The translations under genes were made by a program, and so were the position numbers. From Aulosira sp. FACHB-615 (lineage in GTDB: Bacteria; Cyanobacteriota; Cyanobacteriia; Cyanobacteriales; Nostocaceae), in contig NZ_JACJSE010000004.1 in assembly GCF_014698045.1 (NCBI RefSeq), forward strand, positions 186,001 through 250,000: a stretch of DNA of 64,000 nucleotides, read 5' to 3'. Below are positions 54,205 to 62,577 of this stretch, piece by piece. The notes under the pieces were generated by a model. The model worked only from the letters and a program-made list of their open reading frames with translations, was not told the origin of the DNA and searched no databases. How positions within the stretch are numbered: the first letter of the stretch is position 1; each line of letters starts with the position of its first letter.

Positions 54205-54981
54205 GTGCAGGAATTAATCAAACTAGATTTAGCTGATTTAGGCTTGGCTGTAGGGTTAATGGCGATCGCTATTGGTTTATCTGCCTGGGAAAAATTAGGA
54301 TTAGAGTTAAACTGGGCAATTGCTACAGGCAGAACCATCTTACAGCTGCTGGTATTGGGATATGTTTTCGACTTTATCTTTGCTGTCAATCATCCTGGGG
54401 CAGTTTTGGTAATTTTAGCAATTATCTTGACAATTACCGCCATTGTCGCCCGCAATCGCATCAGCCAGAAAATTCCCCTCGTCTTACCTGTGGTTTGGGG
54501 AGCGATTTTCATCAGTACCGCTTTCACACTTTTTTACACTTACTTGTTAATTTTGCAACCAGACAGATGGTTTGAAGCCCGCTATCTCATTCCCCTAGCG
54601 GGAATCATCATTGGTAATGGAATGAATGCAGCTGCGATCGCAGGTGAACGTCTGGTTAGTACCATCAATAATTCCGCTTTTGAAATCGAAACTCACTTGA
54701 GTTTAGGCGCAACTCCCCAACAAGCCGTTAGTCAATACCGGAAAGAAGCCATTCGCGCTGCATTGCTTCCCACAATTAATCAAATGATGCTGATTGGGAT
54801 GGCGACACTTCCCAACATCACCGCCGGACAATTATTAGGCGGAGTCAACCCTTTAGATGCAGTTTCTTACGAAATTTTGATTGTATTTATGGTTGCAATA
54901 GCTAATTTGTTGACAACAATTTTAGTCACCAAGGGATTGTATCGTCAGTTTTTTAATTCAGCAGCACAGTTAATTAGATAA
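54205..54981 (+). CDS. FetB-like ABC permease (UPF0014)
   Basis: 258 residues, GTG start after AGGAGG. About seven hydrophobic helices. Conserved IIIGNGMNAAAIAGERLVSTI and LSLGATPQQAVSQYRKEAIR (the coupling region, near 165-195), GMATLPNITAGQLLGGVNP. In E. coli the FetA/FetB pair exports iron. The ATPase partner (FetA) is not adjacent here, so the permease would need an unlinked partner. Confidence 0.87.
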   Translation: MQELIKLDLADLGLAVGLMAIAIGLSAWEKLGLELNWAIATGRTILQLLVLGYVFDFIFAVNHPGAVLVILAIILTITAIVARNRISQKIPLVLPVVWGAIFISTAFTLFYTYLLILQPDRWFEARYLIPLAGIIIGNGMNAAAIAGERLVSTINNSAFEIETHLSLGATPQQAVSQYRKEAIRAALLPTINQMMLIGMATLPNITAGQLLGGVNPLDAVSYEILIVFMVAIANLLTTILVTKGLYRQFFNSAAQLIR

Positions 54982-55280
54982 TATGGGAATCCGCTTTGAT
55001 TTCAGATTCTAACTCTCACTCTTTGCGCCTTTGCGTCTCTGCGTGAGATAAAAACATTCTAAAATTCAGCACTGCCATATTCTCTTATATCTCTATCTCA
55101 CTAGTTACTAACTGATAAATTTCTCAAAACTTAAAGTTAGACAAGCAGAAAATTAGGATGCTATCAAACTATTGTTTAATTGTTTTTTCTAACTCTTGAC
55201 AAATGTGCGATCGCTCTAATTTCTCGCAAGTATCCTAAATCAGATAGCTATAGAGAAAAATTCTGTATAAAAGTTGAATA

Positions 55281-55309
55281 TTGACAATATAACGCCAATT
55301 TATTGATAT
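55281..55309 (+). promoter_or_regulatory. Candidate promoter of the cyanase-like gene
   Basis: TTGACA (55281-55286), 17-base gap, TGATAT (55304-55309). Transcription would begin near 55316, leaving an 88-base leader that holds the palindrome at 55366. Confidence 0.45.
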
Positions 55310-55365
55310 TGTTCTATCAAGAAAAAGCTTGCAAGTCTTTTTATACCTAAATCCCTAAAGCATAT

Positions 55366-55384
55366 ATACGGCAATATTCCGTAT
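55366..55384. promoter_or_regulatory. 19-bp palindrome in the cyanase-like leader
   Basis: ATACGGCAATATTCCGTAT is inverted-repeat throughout except one pair. It sits 19 bases before the ATG, overlapping the leader and just ahead of GTGAGGAAAAA. It could be an operator or an RNA hairpin. Confidence 0.4.
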
Positions 55385-55403
55385 CATAAATAGTGAGGAA
55401 AAA

Positions 55404-55997
55404 ATGAAGTATATTGGGTTTCGCACATATAGTGTGGGCATCGCTGCTATGCTTGCGTTTATGCCAACTTTGGTAAGGGCAGAAATCAAAAGCACTGTAG
55501 TAGATGCACTCGCAGCAGCAAGCTATCAGGAACGAAAACAAGTCCTCGACACAGCAAACCAAGCCGCTAAAGATAAAGGGCTGACACTTGAGGCACTTGG
55601 AAAAGCCTGCAATCTTCTCCCAGTCCGTATCGGGGCAATTCTCACAGGTCAGGCTCCATTGGAAACACCCACGCAAGAATGCTTAGAAAAGCAATTGGGA
55701 CTGAAGGCAGGAATCTTGAATCCGCTACGTGTCCCGCCAGTGCGGTGGAACGCCGGAGCAATTTACCGCCTCCATGAAGCCATTGATGTGTATGCGCCTA
55801 CACTTCAACGCTGGATGAATGAGCGTTTTGGTGATGCTATCTTGTCAGCGATAGATTTTACAATCAATGTCGAAGAGACTAAAGGAAGCCACGGCGAACG
55901 ACGCATTCGGATTATCTTGGATGGTAAGGCGCTGCAATATTCCGGCGATGAAGCTTGGCGACCTACAAGTACTCAGCCTGCTGGTGAACGTCGCTAG
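55404..55997 (+). CDS. Cyanase-like protein with signal peptide
   Basis: 197 residues. Residues 1-26 are a signal peptide (basic start, hydrophobic core, cleavage after LVRA). The rest matches cyanate hydratase (CynS): an N-terminal helical part (LEALGKACNLLPVRIGAIL) and the catalytic domain YRLHEAIDVYAPTLQRW, ERFGDAILSAIDF, GERRIRIILDGKAL. The E. coli triad Arg96-Glu99-Ser122 corresponds to Arg122-Glu125-Ser148, the same 3- and 23-residue spacing. CynS turns cyanate plus bicarbonate into carbamate and CO2 in the cytoplasm as a decamer; here it appears exported. GAGGAAAAA supports the start. No cynABD transporter adjoins it. Confidence 0.85.
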   Translation: MKYIGFRTYSVGIAAMLAFMPTLVRAEIKSTVVDALAAASYQERKQVLDTANQAAKDKGLTLEALGKACNLLPVRIGAILTGQAPLETPTQECLEKQLGLKAGILNPLRVPPVRWNAGAIYRLHEAIDVYAPTLQRWMNERFGDAILSAIDFTINVEETKGSHGERRIRIILDGKALQYSGDEAWRPTSTQPAGERR

Positions 55998-56024
55998 TCA
56001 TTGCTGTTAATGATAAGTATAAGT

Positions 56025-56144
56025 AAGTGAAGTACACCATGAGTATTAAGTAATGAGTAATGAGTAATAAGTAAATTTCTGACTCATTATTCATTACTTT
56101 TTTCAATCAGTTGCTATACCTCATAAACATTGTATCTGCTGTAT
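56025..56144 (+). mobile_element. MITE-like element, family A, copy 2
   Basis: Matches the inverse of 8583-8735: GTGAAGTACACCATGAGTA, a GTAATGA/ACTCATTA stem-loop (about 56049-56099), then ATCAGTTGCTATACCTCAT and TGCTGTAT at the right end. The left terminal repeat is missing or changed. Confidence 0.6.
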
Positions 56145-56199
56145 TTGCGTCGAATTTCAGACTTAAAATATTTAATATGCGGCATTAAATATTAAATAC

Positions 56200-56877
56200 A
56201 TGACTCAATACCTAACCAAAGTAGTTACCTTCGATGAATTCGTTGCTCAATATCCAGACGACTCAGGTAAACTCTATGAATTACACGATGGAGTAATAGT
56301 TGAAATGCCACCCCCAACAGGCGATCATGAAGAGATTATCGGATTTTTGGTGAGAAAGCTAAATGTAGAATCAGACAGGTTAAATTTACCCTATCTCATC
56401 CCAAAAACAGTGTTCGTAAAACCGTTGGCAAGTGAATCAGCTTACTCACCAGATATCCTGTTATTAAATCAGCCAAATTTAGTTAATGAACCACTGTGGA
56501 AAAAGAAATCTACTGTGAGTCAAGCAGCATCTATTCCCTTAGTAGTTGAAGTAGTCAGCACGGCAGTTGCTTCAAGCCGGGAAACCCGTCCAACGCACTG
56601 CCTCACAAACTGGCGTGATGATTATCACAAAAAATTTGCTGACTATGAAGAAATGGGAATTCCTGAATACTGGATTTTAGATTATGCGGCGTTGGGTAGC
56701 AGAGAGTATATTGGTAAACCCAAACAACCAACAATCTTAGTTTGCAGCTTAGAAGATGGTGAGTATCAAATTAACAAGTTTCGGCAAGGCGATCGCATTC
56801 AATCCCCAACTTTCCCTGATTTGAATTTAACAGTTGAGCAGATTTTCCAAGCCGGAGGGACAATATCTGCTGAATAA
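56200..56877 (+). CDS. Uma2 family (DUF820) restriction-type endonuclease
   Basis: 225 residues. PD-(D/E)XK-like fold common in cyanobacteria: LYELHDGVIVEM, YSPDILLL, PLVVEVVS (catalytic acid and E-x-V), and EEMGIPEYWILD with a Lys upstream (KKFADYEEMG). The family is highly expanded in Nostocales, with role unknown, possibly transposon-derived. This copy has an insert (RETRPTHCLTNWRDDY) between the catalytic strands. Confidence 0.9.
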   Translation: MTQYLTKVVTFDEFVAQYPDDSGKLYELHDGVIVEMPPPTGDHEEIIGFLVRKLNVESDRLNLPYLIPKTVFVKPLASESAYSPDILLLNQPNLVNEPLWKKKSTVSQAASIPLVVEVVSTAVASSRETRPTHCLTNWRDDYHKKFADYEEMGIPEYWILDYAALGSREYIGKPKQPTILVCSLEDGEYQINKFRQGDRIQSPTFPDLNLTVEQIFQAGGTISAE

Positions 56878-57275
56878 ACCAACGTGGAGGTAGGAAACTC
56901 TTTACAGGGAACGGGCAACAGCAAGAGAATGTGTGTAATTAATGCTGTGTGAGTACTTAATTTGCCATCGCAGTAAAATAAATTATTTTTACAAGTCGAA
57001 GCATTAACAACGCGACTCGTCACATTAACGATGCAAGTCGTCACATAAACAATGCGAGTCAAGGCATTAGCAACGCGAGTCGTCACATTAACGATGCAAT
57101 CTGTCACATAAACAATGCGAGTTGAAGCATTAACATTGCTAATGAAGAAACTTGTGTGTATTTTTGAACAATGGTTTGCGCCGTAAGACTTCCTCGCAAT
57201 TATGCCGTAAATTTTTTCTGACTTCTGCGCCTCACATTAGAATGGAAATTAGTGTAAAGTTATCCCCAAGCTAAA
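56878..57275. other. 398-bp spacer with the 21-bp array
   Basis: Apart from the minisatellite at 57002-57148, the spacer holds only AT-rich sequence and a CGCCTCACATTAG patch before the next gene. A 102-codon minus-strand frame (56799-57107) is due to the repeat. Confidence 0.6.
57002..57148. repeat. 21-bp minisatellite, seven units
   Basis: Units of 21 bp, each beginning CATTAAC or CATAAAC. Three types (A, B, C) alternate A-B-C-A-B-C-A, so the true period is 63 bp. A broken unit precedes it (56991-57001). Unit cores: CAACGCGACTCGTCA, GATGCAAGTCGTCA, CAATGCGAGTCAAGG. Confidence 0.9.
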
Positions 57276-59120
57276 GTGTCAGACTCTCTGCCATTGCGCG
57301 ATCGCTACCTCGCTTTAATTGACGAAATTGTTCAACTCACCCTCCAGGGCAAAGTTAGTTCCGTGGAGATGGTGTACCAGATGTTGCAAAAAAATATTAC
57401 ATCGGGAACGGGGGAAATATTTGAGTTGGCATTGAGCGATCGCTTGAGTATCATCCAAAATCAGGTAGATAGCGAACAAGATGAACTTAAAAAAGCCAAA
57501 GCCAACCGCAGCCTGAGAGCAATTAAAACAATTCAAAATCAATGGCAACGTTATGCAGAACAAAACAAAGCCATAGAAGCGATCGCTACAGCAGTGCGAG
57601 AAATTACCACAGCTTCTACAGATGAACGCCTCGCTACATTGTTGCGTTTCACAGATCCCAATCAAAAACAACCACTCAATTCATCCCAATTACAGCAGTT
57701 AGCCAAAGGTTTACAGCAATTTGCTCAATTAGATCCTGATATTGCACAAATATCACAAGGTATCACCCGTGGTTTAGCTTCTTGGCAAAGACTCCAAGAC
57801 CACTTGATTAGTTGGATGTACGAACAAAATCGAGACTTGGGATTTGGCGGCGTACCAGGAGAAAACGGCCCTTGGGCAACTTGGGCAAAGAAAGTTAATA
57901 GTGAGTTTCCCTATGGATTCTTTCGGACTTTAGCTTTGGGACAATCTGCCATTGAATTTGCCGAACAGCAAAGCAATGTGACCCTGGGTGACTGGGTAGA
58001 ATTAGCGTTGATATTACAGTATTTGCAACGTGGTTTAGTTAACTGGTTTGACCAACAACCATATAATGTGCAAGCAGGCTCAAAATTATCAATTTCGACC
58101 TATTTGACCTTTGCGGTGATTTGGAGTCAGTTAGCCAGTGGTTTTGGTAATACGGCGGCGAGATTTGGTAATGCAGGTTCGCAAATGATGTTGCAAATTC
58201 TGCGAAACTTTGCCCAACGTCCTTATTTTCCCCTTTATGGTGGGATATTTGCCTCATTTTCGGGGAGTTATTTAAGAAACGCCTTAGATTATTTAGATGA
58301 ACCCTTGCGCCAAGTGGAAGGAACCCAGGAAAAAGCCAGGATTTTGACACTTTTGGGTTATTCGCAACGAGCTTTAGGACAATATCCGCGTTCGATTAAC
58401 TTTCACTTGCAAGCATTAGATATAGCCAGAAATGCCAGCGATCGCCCCTGCGAAATTGCCAACCTCAACCACCTCAGCCGGACTTATGTACAAGAAAAAG
58501 ATTATGGCGAGGCGATTAATTATAGCCAACGCGCTTTAATCTTGAGTCGGCAAGCAGGCGATCGCAATGGTGAAGCCAACGCCTTAGTAAATCTCGGTTA
58601 CAGCGAAGTTATGCAAGCACAACAACTAGAACAAGTTGAACCAGAAACTTATGAGATGCCCATTAATTATTTAGAACAAGGTTTAAAGTTATTAGAAAAA
58701 TTAGGTGATATCCAAAGTAAAGCTTTGTGTTTGAGTAGTTTAGGCATTGCTTATCTAGTAATTGATCAACCCGAAACCGCAATTAAATATTTAGAAGATG
58801 GTTTTAAAACAGCCCAAACTGCGGGAGATTTATATCTACAAGGGCGGAATTTAGCATACTTAGCCGAAGCTTATTATCAATTACAAAATGCTGAAAAAGC
58901 CATTTACACTGGCAGTTTAGGTATGTATCTTTTAGAGCAGATTGCTTCTAGTGAATGGAAACAGCCAGCAGGTTTATTAACAATTTTGCAAGGACAAATC
59001 GGCAAAGAATCATTTCAAAATCTGTTACAACAACACCGCCCTAAAATCATCGCAATCATTGGTGTGGATGGTTATGATCATATCCCTGCATTATTAACGA
59101 CATATCAACAAGATATGTGA
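57276..59120 (+). CDS. TPR protein with unclassified N-terminal region
   Basis: 614 residues from a GTG at 57276. The first 170 residues are helical, the middle (about 180-335) is partly hydrophobic-aromatic (PWATWAKKVNSEFPYGFFRTLALG), then TPR-like repeats start at about 350 (EKARILTLLGYSQRALGQY, ANLNHLSRTYVQEKDYGEA, ANALVNLGYSE, SLGIAYLVIDQPETA, LAYLAEAYYQLQNAEKA). TPR arrays bind partner peptides. Role is unknown; the pairing with effectors seen in cyanobacterial TPR proteins is only general knowledge. Confidence 0.8.
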   Translation: MSDSLPLRDRYLALIDEIVQLTLQGKVSSVEMVYQMLQKNITSGTGEIFELALSDRLSIIQNQVDSEQDELKKAKANRSLRAIKTIQNQWQRYAEQNKAIEAIATAVREITTASTDERLATLLRFTDPNQKQPLNSSQLQQLAKGLQQFAQLDPDIAQISQGITRGLASWQRLQDHLISWMYEQNRDLGFGGVPGENGPWATWAKKVNSEFPYGFFRTLALGQSAIEFAEQQSNVTLGDWVELALILQYLQRGLVNWFDQQPYNVQAGSKLSISTYLTFAVIWSQLASGFGNTAARFGNAGSQMMLQILRNFAQRPYFPLYGGIFASFSGSYLRNALDYLDEPLRQVEGTQEKARILTLLGYSQRALGQYPRSINFHLQALDIARNASDRPCEIANLNHLSRTYVQEKDYGEAINYSQRALILSRQAGDRNGEANALVNLGYSEVMQAQQLEQVEPETYEMPINYLEQGLKLLEKLGDIQSKALCLSSLGIAYLVIDQPETAIKYLEDGFKTAQTAGDLYLQGRNLAYLAEAYYQLQNAEKAIYTGSLGMYLLEQIASSEWKQPAGLLTILQGQIGKESFQNLLQQHRPKIIAIIGVDGYDHIPALLTTYQQDM

Positions 59121-59256
59121 ACAACAAGGACAAGGTAGACAAGGGAGACACATATCTTGCACCAGGCGACTGAAGTCGCGGCTACACGTTTCAAAACTTT
59201 GATTTTTCATTAGTCCGCGCTACCTCATTTACCCAAAATAGGCTGCAATATTCAGT

Positions 59257-59280
59257 AGAGACGCGAAATTTCGCGTCTCT
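59257..59280. repeat. Perfect 24-bp palindrome AGAGACGCGAAA...
   Basis: Arms AGAGACGCGAAA and TTTCGCGTCTCT without a loop. It lies ten bases past the stop of the small gene on the minus strand and could end its transcript. A common cyanobacterial palindromic repeat. Confidence 0.75.
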
Positions 59281-59289
59281 AAATCAGGA

Positions 59290-59496
59290 TTACTGCATCA
59301 AAATTTGCCGAATTAAAATACTCATAACTTCATCTTCGTTAGCGGTTGGTAATAGCGGACTCCAGTCGCCAACGCTGGCGTAGCCAATGACTTGCAAATA
59401 GTGGATTGTACTGTTAACCGCTTTGGGGGAACCAATGAGTAAATGTTTAATTGGTTCTCTGTGGGGGAGGGGATTTTTGGTAATTTGTGCCATCAT
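59290..59496 (-). CDS. Small conserved cyanobacterial protein
   Basis: 68 residues from the first of two ATGs (59494-59496), with CAGGAG eight bases upstream. The sequence contains KNPLPHREPIKHLLIGSPK and VIGYASVGDWSPLLPTANEDEVMSILIRQ, which looks conserved across filamentous cyanobacteria, though I cannot name it. No membrane segment. It stands alone. Confidence 0.75.
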   Translation of the reverse strand: MMAQITKNPLPHREPIKHLLIGSPKAVNSTIHYLQVIGYASVGDWSPLLPTANEDEVMSILIRQILMQ

Positions 59497-59526
59497 GTAT
59501 TTATCTCCTGAATATGGGAGCCAGAT

Positions 59527-59568
59527 AAGGCGATCGCACACTTCTTCGCGGGATGAGGCGATCGCCTT
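59527..59568. repeat. HIP1-based hairpin in the leader of the small gene
   Basis: AAGGCGATCGC (59527-59537) and GCGATCGCCTT (59558-59568) are inverted and pair over a 20-base loop. It is on the 5' side of the minus-strand gene, so a structured leader is possible. Confidence 0.5.
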
Positions 59569-59710
59569 TATCGTGCTGAATATATAATAAGGTATAAATT
59601 TATACTTGTAAATAGTTAATTGAAAAATTTTTAATAAAAATTCTCTTGTTTTTCAGGAAAGAAATTTTACGTTTGTAGTATTAATAAAAACCTCAGTAAA
59701 TTATTTAGGT

Positions 59711-59787
59711 GTAGGTTGGGTGGAGGAACGGAAACCAACATTCACGCATACTTTGTTGGGTGTAGCGATAGCGTAACCCAACCTACT
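59711..59787. repeat. GTTGGGT-type palindromic repeat
   Basis: GTAGGTTGGGTGG and AACCCAACCTAC are inverted arms around TTTGTTGGGTGTAGCGATAGCG. Same family as the cluster at 46292. Confidence 0.75.
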
Positions 59788-60065
59788 ATTCTCTTAACTG
59801 AACCGTATTGGTATATAAGTATAAAACTACAAAAAATAAATAAATAATTTGTTTTAATGATTGATTAGGCTAAACTGTCTTAAATGTCTTAAGTGTCCTT
59901 GCATTTTTATACAAAGTCAGAGAGATTAAAAAATGTTGAGTATACTTTTACGTATTTCTCAAGAGTAAAAGTAAGTTTTTTTGTACAAAGAGATACCAAA
60001 AAATTTTAAACCCTTGCGTATCTAACTAATTTCATTTTCTTGTTCTTAGATAATCCTATTCAAAA

Positions 60066-61652
60066 ATGAATATAGCAAACATAGCAATTATTATTGGTGA
60101 AGTCATATTTGTATTAGTTCTTTTTTGGCTATTAAACTTGCTAATTGGCATCATCTTTAAACAGTTAAATAGAGTTGCTTGGCTGCAAGAAAGAACTGCA
60201 AACATCGCCTTCCTACGTCGGAGTATTAGCAGAATTTTAATGCTGATTTCCGTGGCGCTGTGTTTGGCGCTGGTTGGTGTGAATGGAATGATAATTTACC
60301 GGGGTGAAAATGTTCAAGAATTTCAACTTAATTTGATTCGCAGTCTTCCTACACAATTTTGGGTAAATCTGGTCACTGCAAGTTTAAAAACTATCAGTTT
60401 GCTATTGCTAGTTAAATTTAGCATCCCACCTTTAAGCCGTGGAATAGACTGGGTTTCTGACTACGCGAAGAAAGTCGATCAAATCAAAGCCAATGATGAA
60501 AGTGTCGAGGCTTTTTTCCAAACTTTAAAAAGAATTATTATTCATAGTGCATGGATAGCTACTGCTATTTTATGCGCTAATTTTTTGTATCTTCCCGCAA
60601 TTGTTACTAAATATCTATTTATTGCTTTAAAAATATATATTACTATTTCAGTTGGGTTATTAATTGTTAAAGCTGTTGCAACTATTGTTGATACTCTTGA
60701 TGCGCTCAGTCTCAAGTTTTCTCATTCTAATAATCTACTGCGATTATATGAACGGTTACGCCACTTAATTCCCCTATTTAAAAAATGTTTAGAATATGTC
60801 CTTTATGTGGGAATTGTCAATCTCGTTCTCCCGGAAATAGAACCTATTGCGTGGATAAGTGAGTATACTCCTAGAGTTGTGCAAATTATTGGGGTTTTCT
60901 TTCTCAGCAATACTTTGATAGAAGTTGCTTACTTTTTACTAGATGAGTTCTATTTAAGAACCACAGATTTCAACGACTCACAGCGACAAAAACGGCTGAC
61001 ACTGATTCCCTTAATTCGGAGTTTCGCCAAATATTTTATTTATTTTACTGCTGGAGTAACTATCCTGAAACTAATTGGCATTGATCCTGCGCCCATATTA
61101 GCAGGTGCGGGAATTGTGGGTATAGCAGTCGGGCTGGGGGCGCAAAATCTGATTAATGATGTTGTGTGTGGATTTTTGATTTTATTTGAAAACTATTATT
61201 TGGTAGGTGATTATATAGAAGCCGGGAAAATGGAAGAAAGAAGCGTGGAGGGAATTGTTGAAGCCATTGAACTGCGAACTACTCATGTCCGCCATCCCGA
61301 TGGACAATTGCAGATTATTCGGAATGGAGATATAGGTTCAATTATCAACTTTTCTAAGCAATATATATATGCAAGAGTAGAATTTAGTGTTGCTTACGAC
61401 TCTAATTTAGATCATGTATATCGAGTAGTGGAAAAAGTAGGACAGCAGTTACAAGCCCAAGAAGCTGATGTTTTAGAACCAACGCGAGTAGCAGGAATAG
61501 AACATTTTGGTGAGGATAACTTATTGTTGCTGACGCTGACAAAAGTTAAGCCAGGAAAACACCTACACATTCAGCGTGTGTTGCGTAAGATATTGAAGGA
61601 TAATTTTAATCAGGCAGAAATTGAACTTTGCGGTTTTGCTAAAAATGTGTAG
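60066..61652 (+). CDS. MscS-type mechanosensitive channel
   Basis: 528 residues. Several N-terminal helices (about 1-300), then the MscS core: the pore helix AGAGIVGIAVGLGAQNLINDV (near 345-365, split here: AGAGIVGIAVG, GAQNLINDV) and the beta domain (FENYYLVGDYIEAG, LQIIRNGDIGSIINF). Opens under membrane tension to release solutes; the long N-terminus is typical of cyanobacterial versions. Starts after an AT-rich spacer. Stand-alone. Confidence 0.92.
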   Translation: MNIANIAIIIGEVIFVLVLFWLLNLLIGIIFKQLNRVAWLQERTANIAFLRRSISRILMLISVALCLALVGVNGMIIYRGENVQEFQLNLIRSLPTQFWVNLVTASLKTISLLLLVKFSIPPLSRGIDWVSDYAKKVDQIKANDESVEAFFQTLKRIIIHSAWIATAILCANFLYLPAIVTKYLFIALKIYITISVGLLIVKAVATIVDTLDALSLKFSHSNNLLRLYERLRHLIPLFKKCLEYVLYVGIVNLVLPEIEPIAWISEYTPRVVQIIGVFFLSNTLIEVAYFLLDEFYLRTTDFNDSQRQKRLTLIPLIRSFAKYFIYFTAGVTILKLIGIDPAPILAGAGIVGIAVGLGAQNLINDVVCGFLILFENYYLVGDYIEAGKMEERSVEGIVEAIELRTTHVRHPDGQLQIIRNGDIGSIINFSKQYIYARVEFSVAYDSNLDHVYRVVEKVGQQLQAQEADVLEPTRVAGIEHFGEDNLLLLTLTKVKPGKHLHIQRVLRKILKDNFNQAEIELCGFAKNV

Positions 61653-61752
61653 GGTGTGTTAGGCGTAAGCCGTAACGCACCAATAGCTTTGCAGTGTTTA
61701 CTACCTGTATTTCAAAAATCACATAGGAGTCCCATATTAGACCAAACCTTGA

Positions 61753-62340
61753 CTATGTACAATCAAGAATTACAATTCCCATATTATTTTGAGCAGCATC
61801 AATATAATAAGCAACAAATTCGTTGATAAAATATTCTGAAAAATCTTCAATGTTCTCCACAGACTGTTCTAAGTTCCTAAAGTTTGGTTGCAACTTCTCC
61901 AAACCACCAATTATTTTACGACGTTCTGCATTGGCGAATAAGTTCAAAGCATCCCAACGTGATGCTAAATCTTCTTGAGAAATTTTAGACAAAGCTTGAG
62001 CAACTTCCTGAACCTGTTCAACTGTTAAACAAATTGCTACAAGTCCATGAGAACGCAATGATTTTAAACATCTTCCGCCAGCTAAAGCATCGACTAGTAG
62101 AAGATTTCCATAGTTCGGTATTGATATTTCTTGGACTAAGAATGGAGAATCACTGAACCATGCTGCTGATATGTCAGTTGAACCAGTTAACAGAAAAGAT
62201 AATACTTCTGGCAAACCGTTATTAACTTCAAAAGATTCATGAGTTTCTCCATCATAGTTATCATTCCATTGAATTAAAAATGATTCAATGTCATGGAGTG
62301 TCTTGTAATTAACTTTGATCAGGCTCAGTTCAATAGACAT
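61753..62340 (-). CDS. DUF1877 family protein
   Basis: 195 residues from ATG 62340 (an ATG three codons earlier is also possible). The pattern of LLTGSTDI, VDALAGGRCLKSL, LTVEQVQEVAQALSKIS and the helical C-terminus with FINEFVAYYIDAAQNNMGIVI is that of DUF1877, small proteins near polymorphic toxins or standing alone. No catalytic motif seen. An immunity-like role is only a guess. Confidence 0.75.
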   Translation of the reverse strand: MSIELSLIKVNYKTLHDIESFLIQWNDNYDGETHESFEVNNGLPEVLSFLLTGSTDISAAWFSDSPFLVQEISIPNYGNLLLVDALAGGRCLKSLRSHGLVAICLTVEQVQEVAQALSKISQEDLASRWDALNLFANAERRKIIGGLEKLQPNFRNLEQSVENIEDFSEYFINEFVAYYIDAAQNNMGIVILDCT

Positions 62341-62429
62341 ACAAATCATCCATTATTCCAGGATTGTATTTAAGCCGCAGACTACGAAATTTTTTATCAT
62401 CCCATTCTAGTTGTTCCCAACACCGAGAC

Positions 62430-62528
62430 TTACAACATTTTTGGAGTAAGTGAGGTACGCCATAAGTATTAAGTAATGAGTAATAAGTAAAGTTCTAACT
62501 CATTACTCATTATTCATTACTCATTACG
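62430..62528 (+). mobile_element. MITE-like element, family A, copy 3 (truncated)
   Basis: TACAACATTTTTGGAGTAAG, then GTGAGGTACGCCATAAGTA and the GTAATGA stem (62467-62526). The right-hand segment with ATCAGTTGCT and the end repeat is absent. Confidence 0.55.
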
Positions 62529-62577
62529 TCCCTCAATATACAAGGTTGGGTTGCACTGCGCTTCACCCAAACCACAT

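Larger units (their letters stand above)
54982..55403. other. 422-bp spacer with a promoter and operator candidate
   Basis: Starts with a TCTTTGCGCCTTTGCGTCTC repeat (55018-55050), then AT-rich unique sequence and the promoter at 55281. Only the cyanase-like gene faces out of it, so it is its control region. Confidence 0.55.
59497..60065. other. 569-bp spacer
   Basis: Contains the HIP1 hairpin at 59527, a GTTGGGT-type repeat at 59711 and AT-rich sequence before mscS. No ORF. Confidence 0.5.

Noticed and set aside
56799..57107. 102-codon minus-strand frame over the 21-bp array
   Set aside because: Open only because the repeat is a multiple of three; overlaps the end of the Uma2 gene, no ribosome site.
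57002..57148. CRISPR array
   Set aside because: The units are contiguous with no spacers and no cas genes are nearby.
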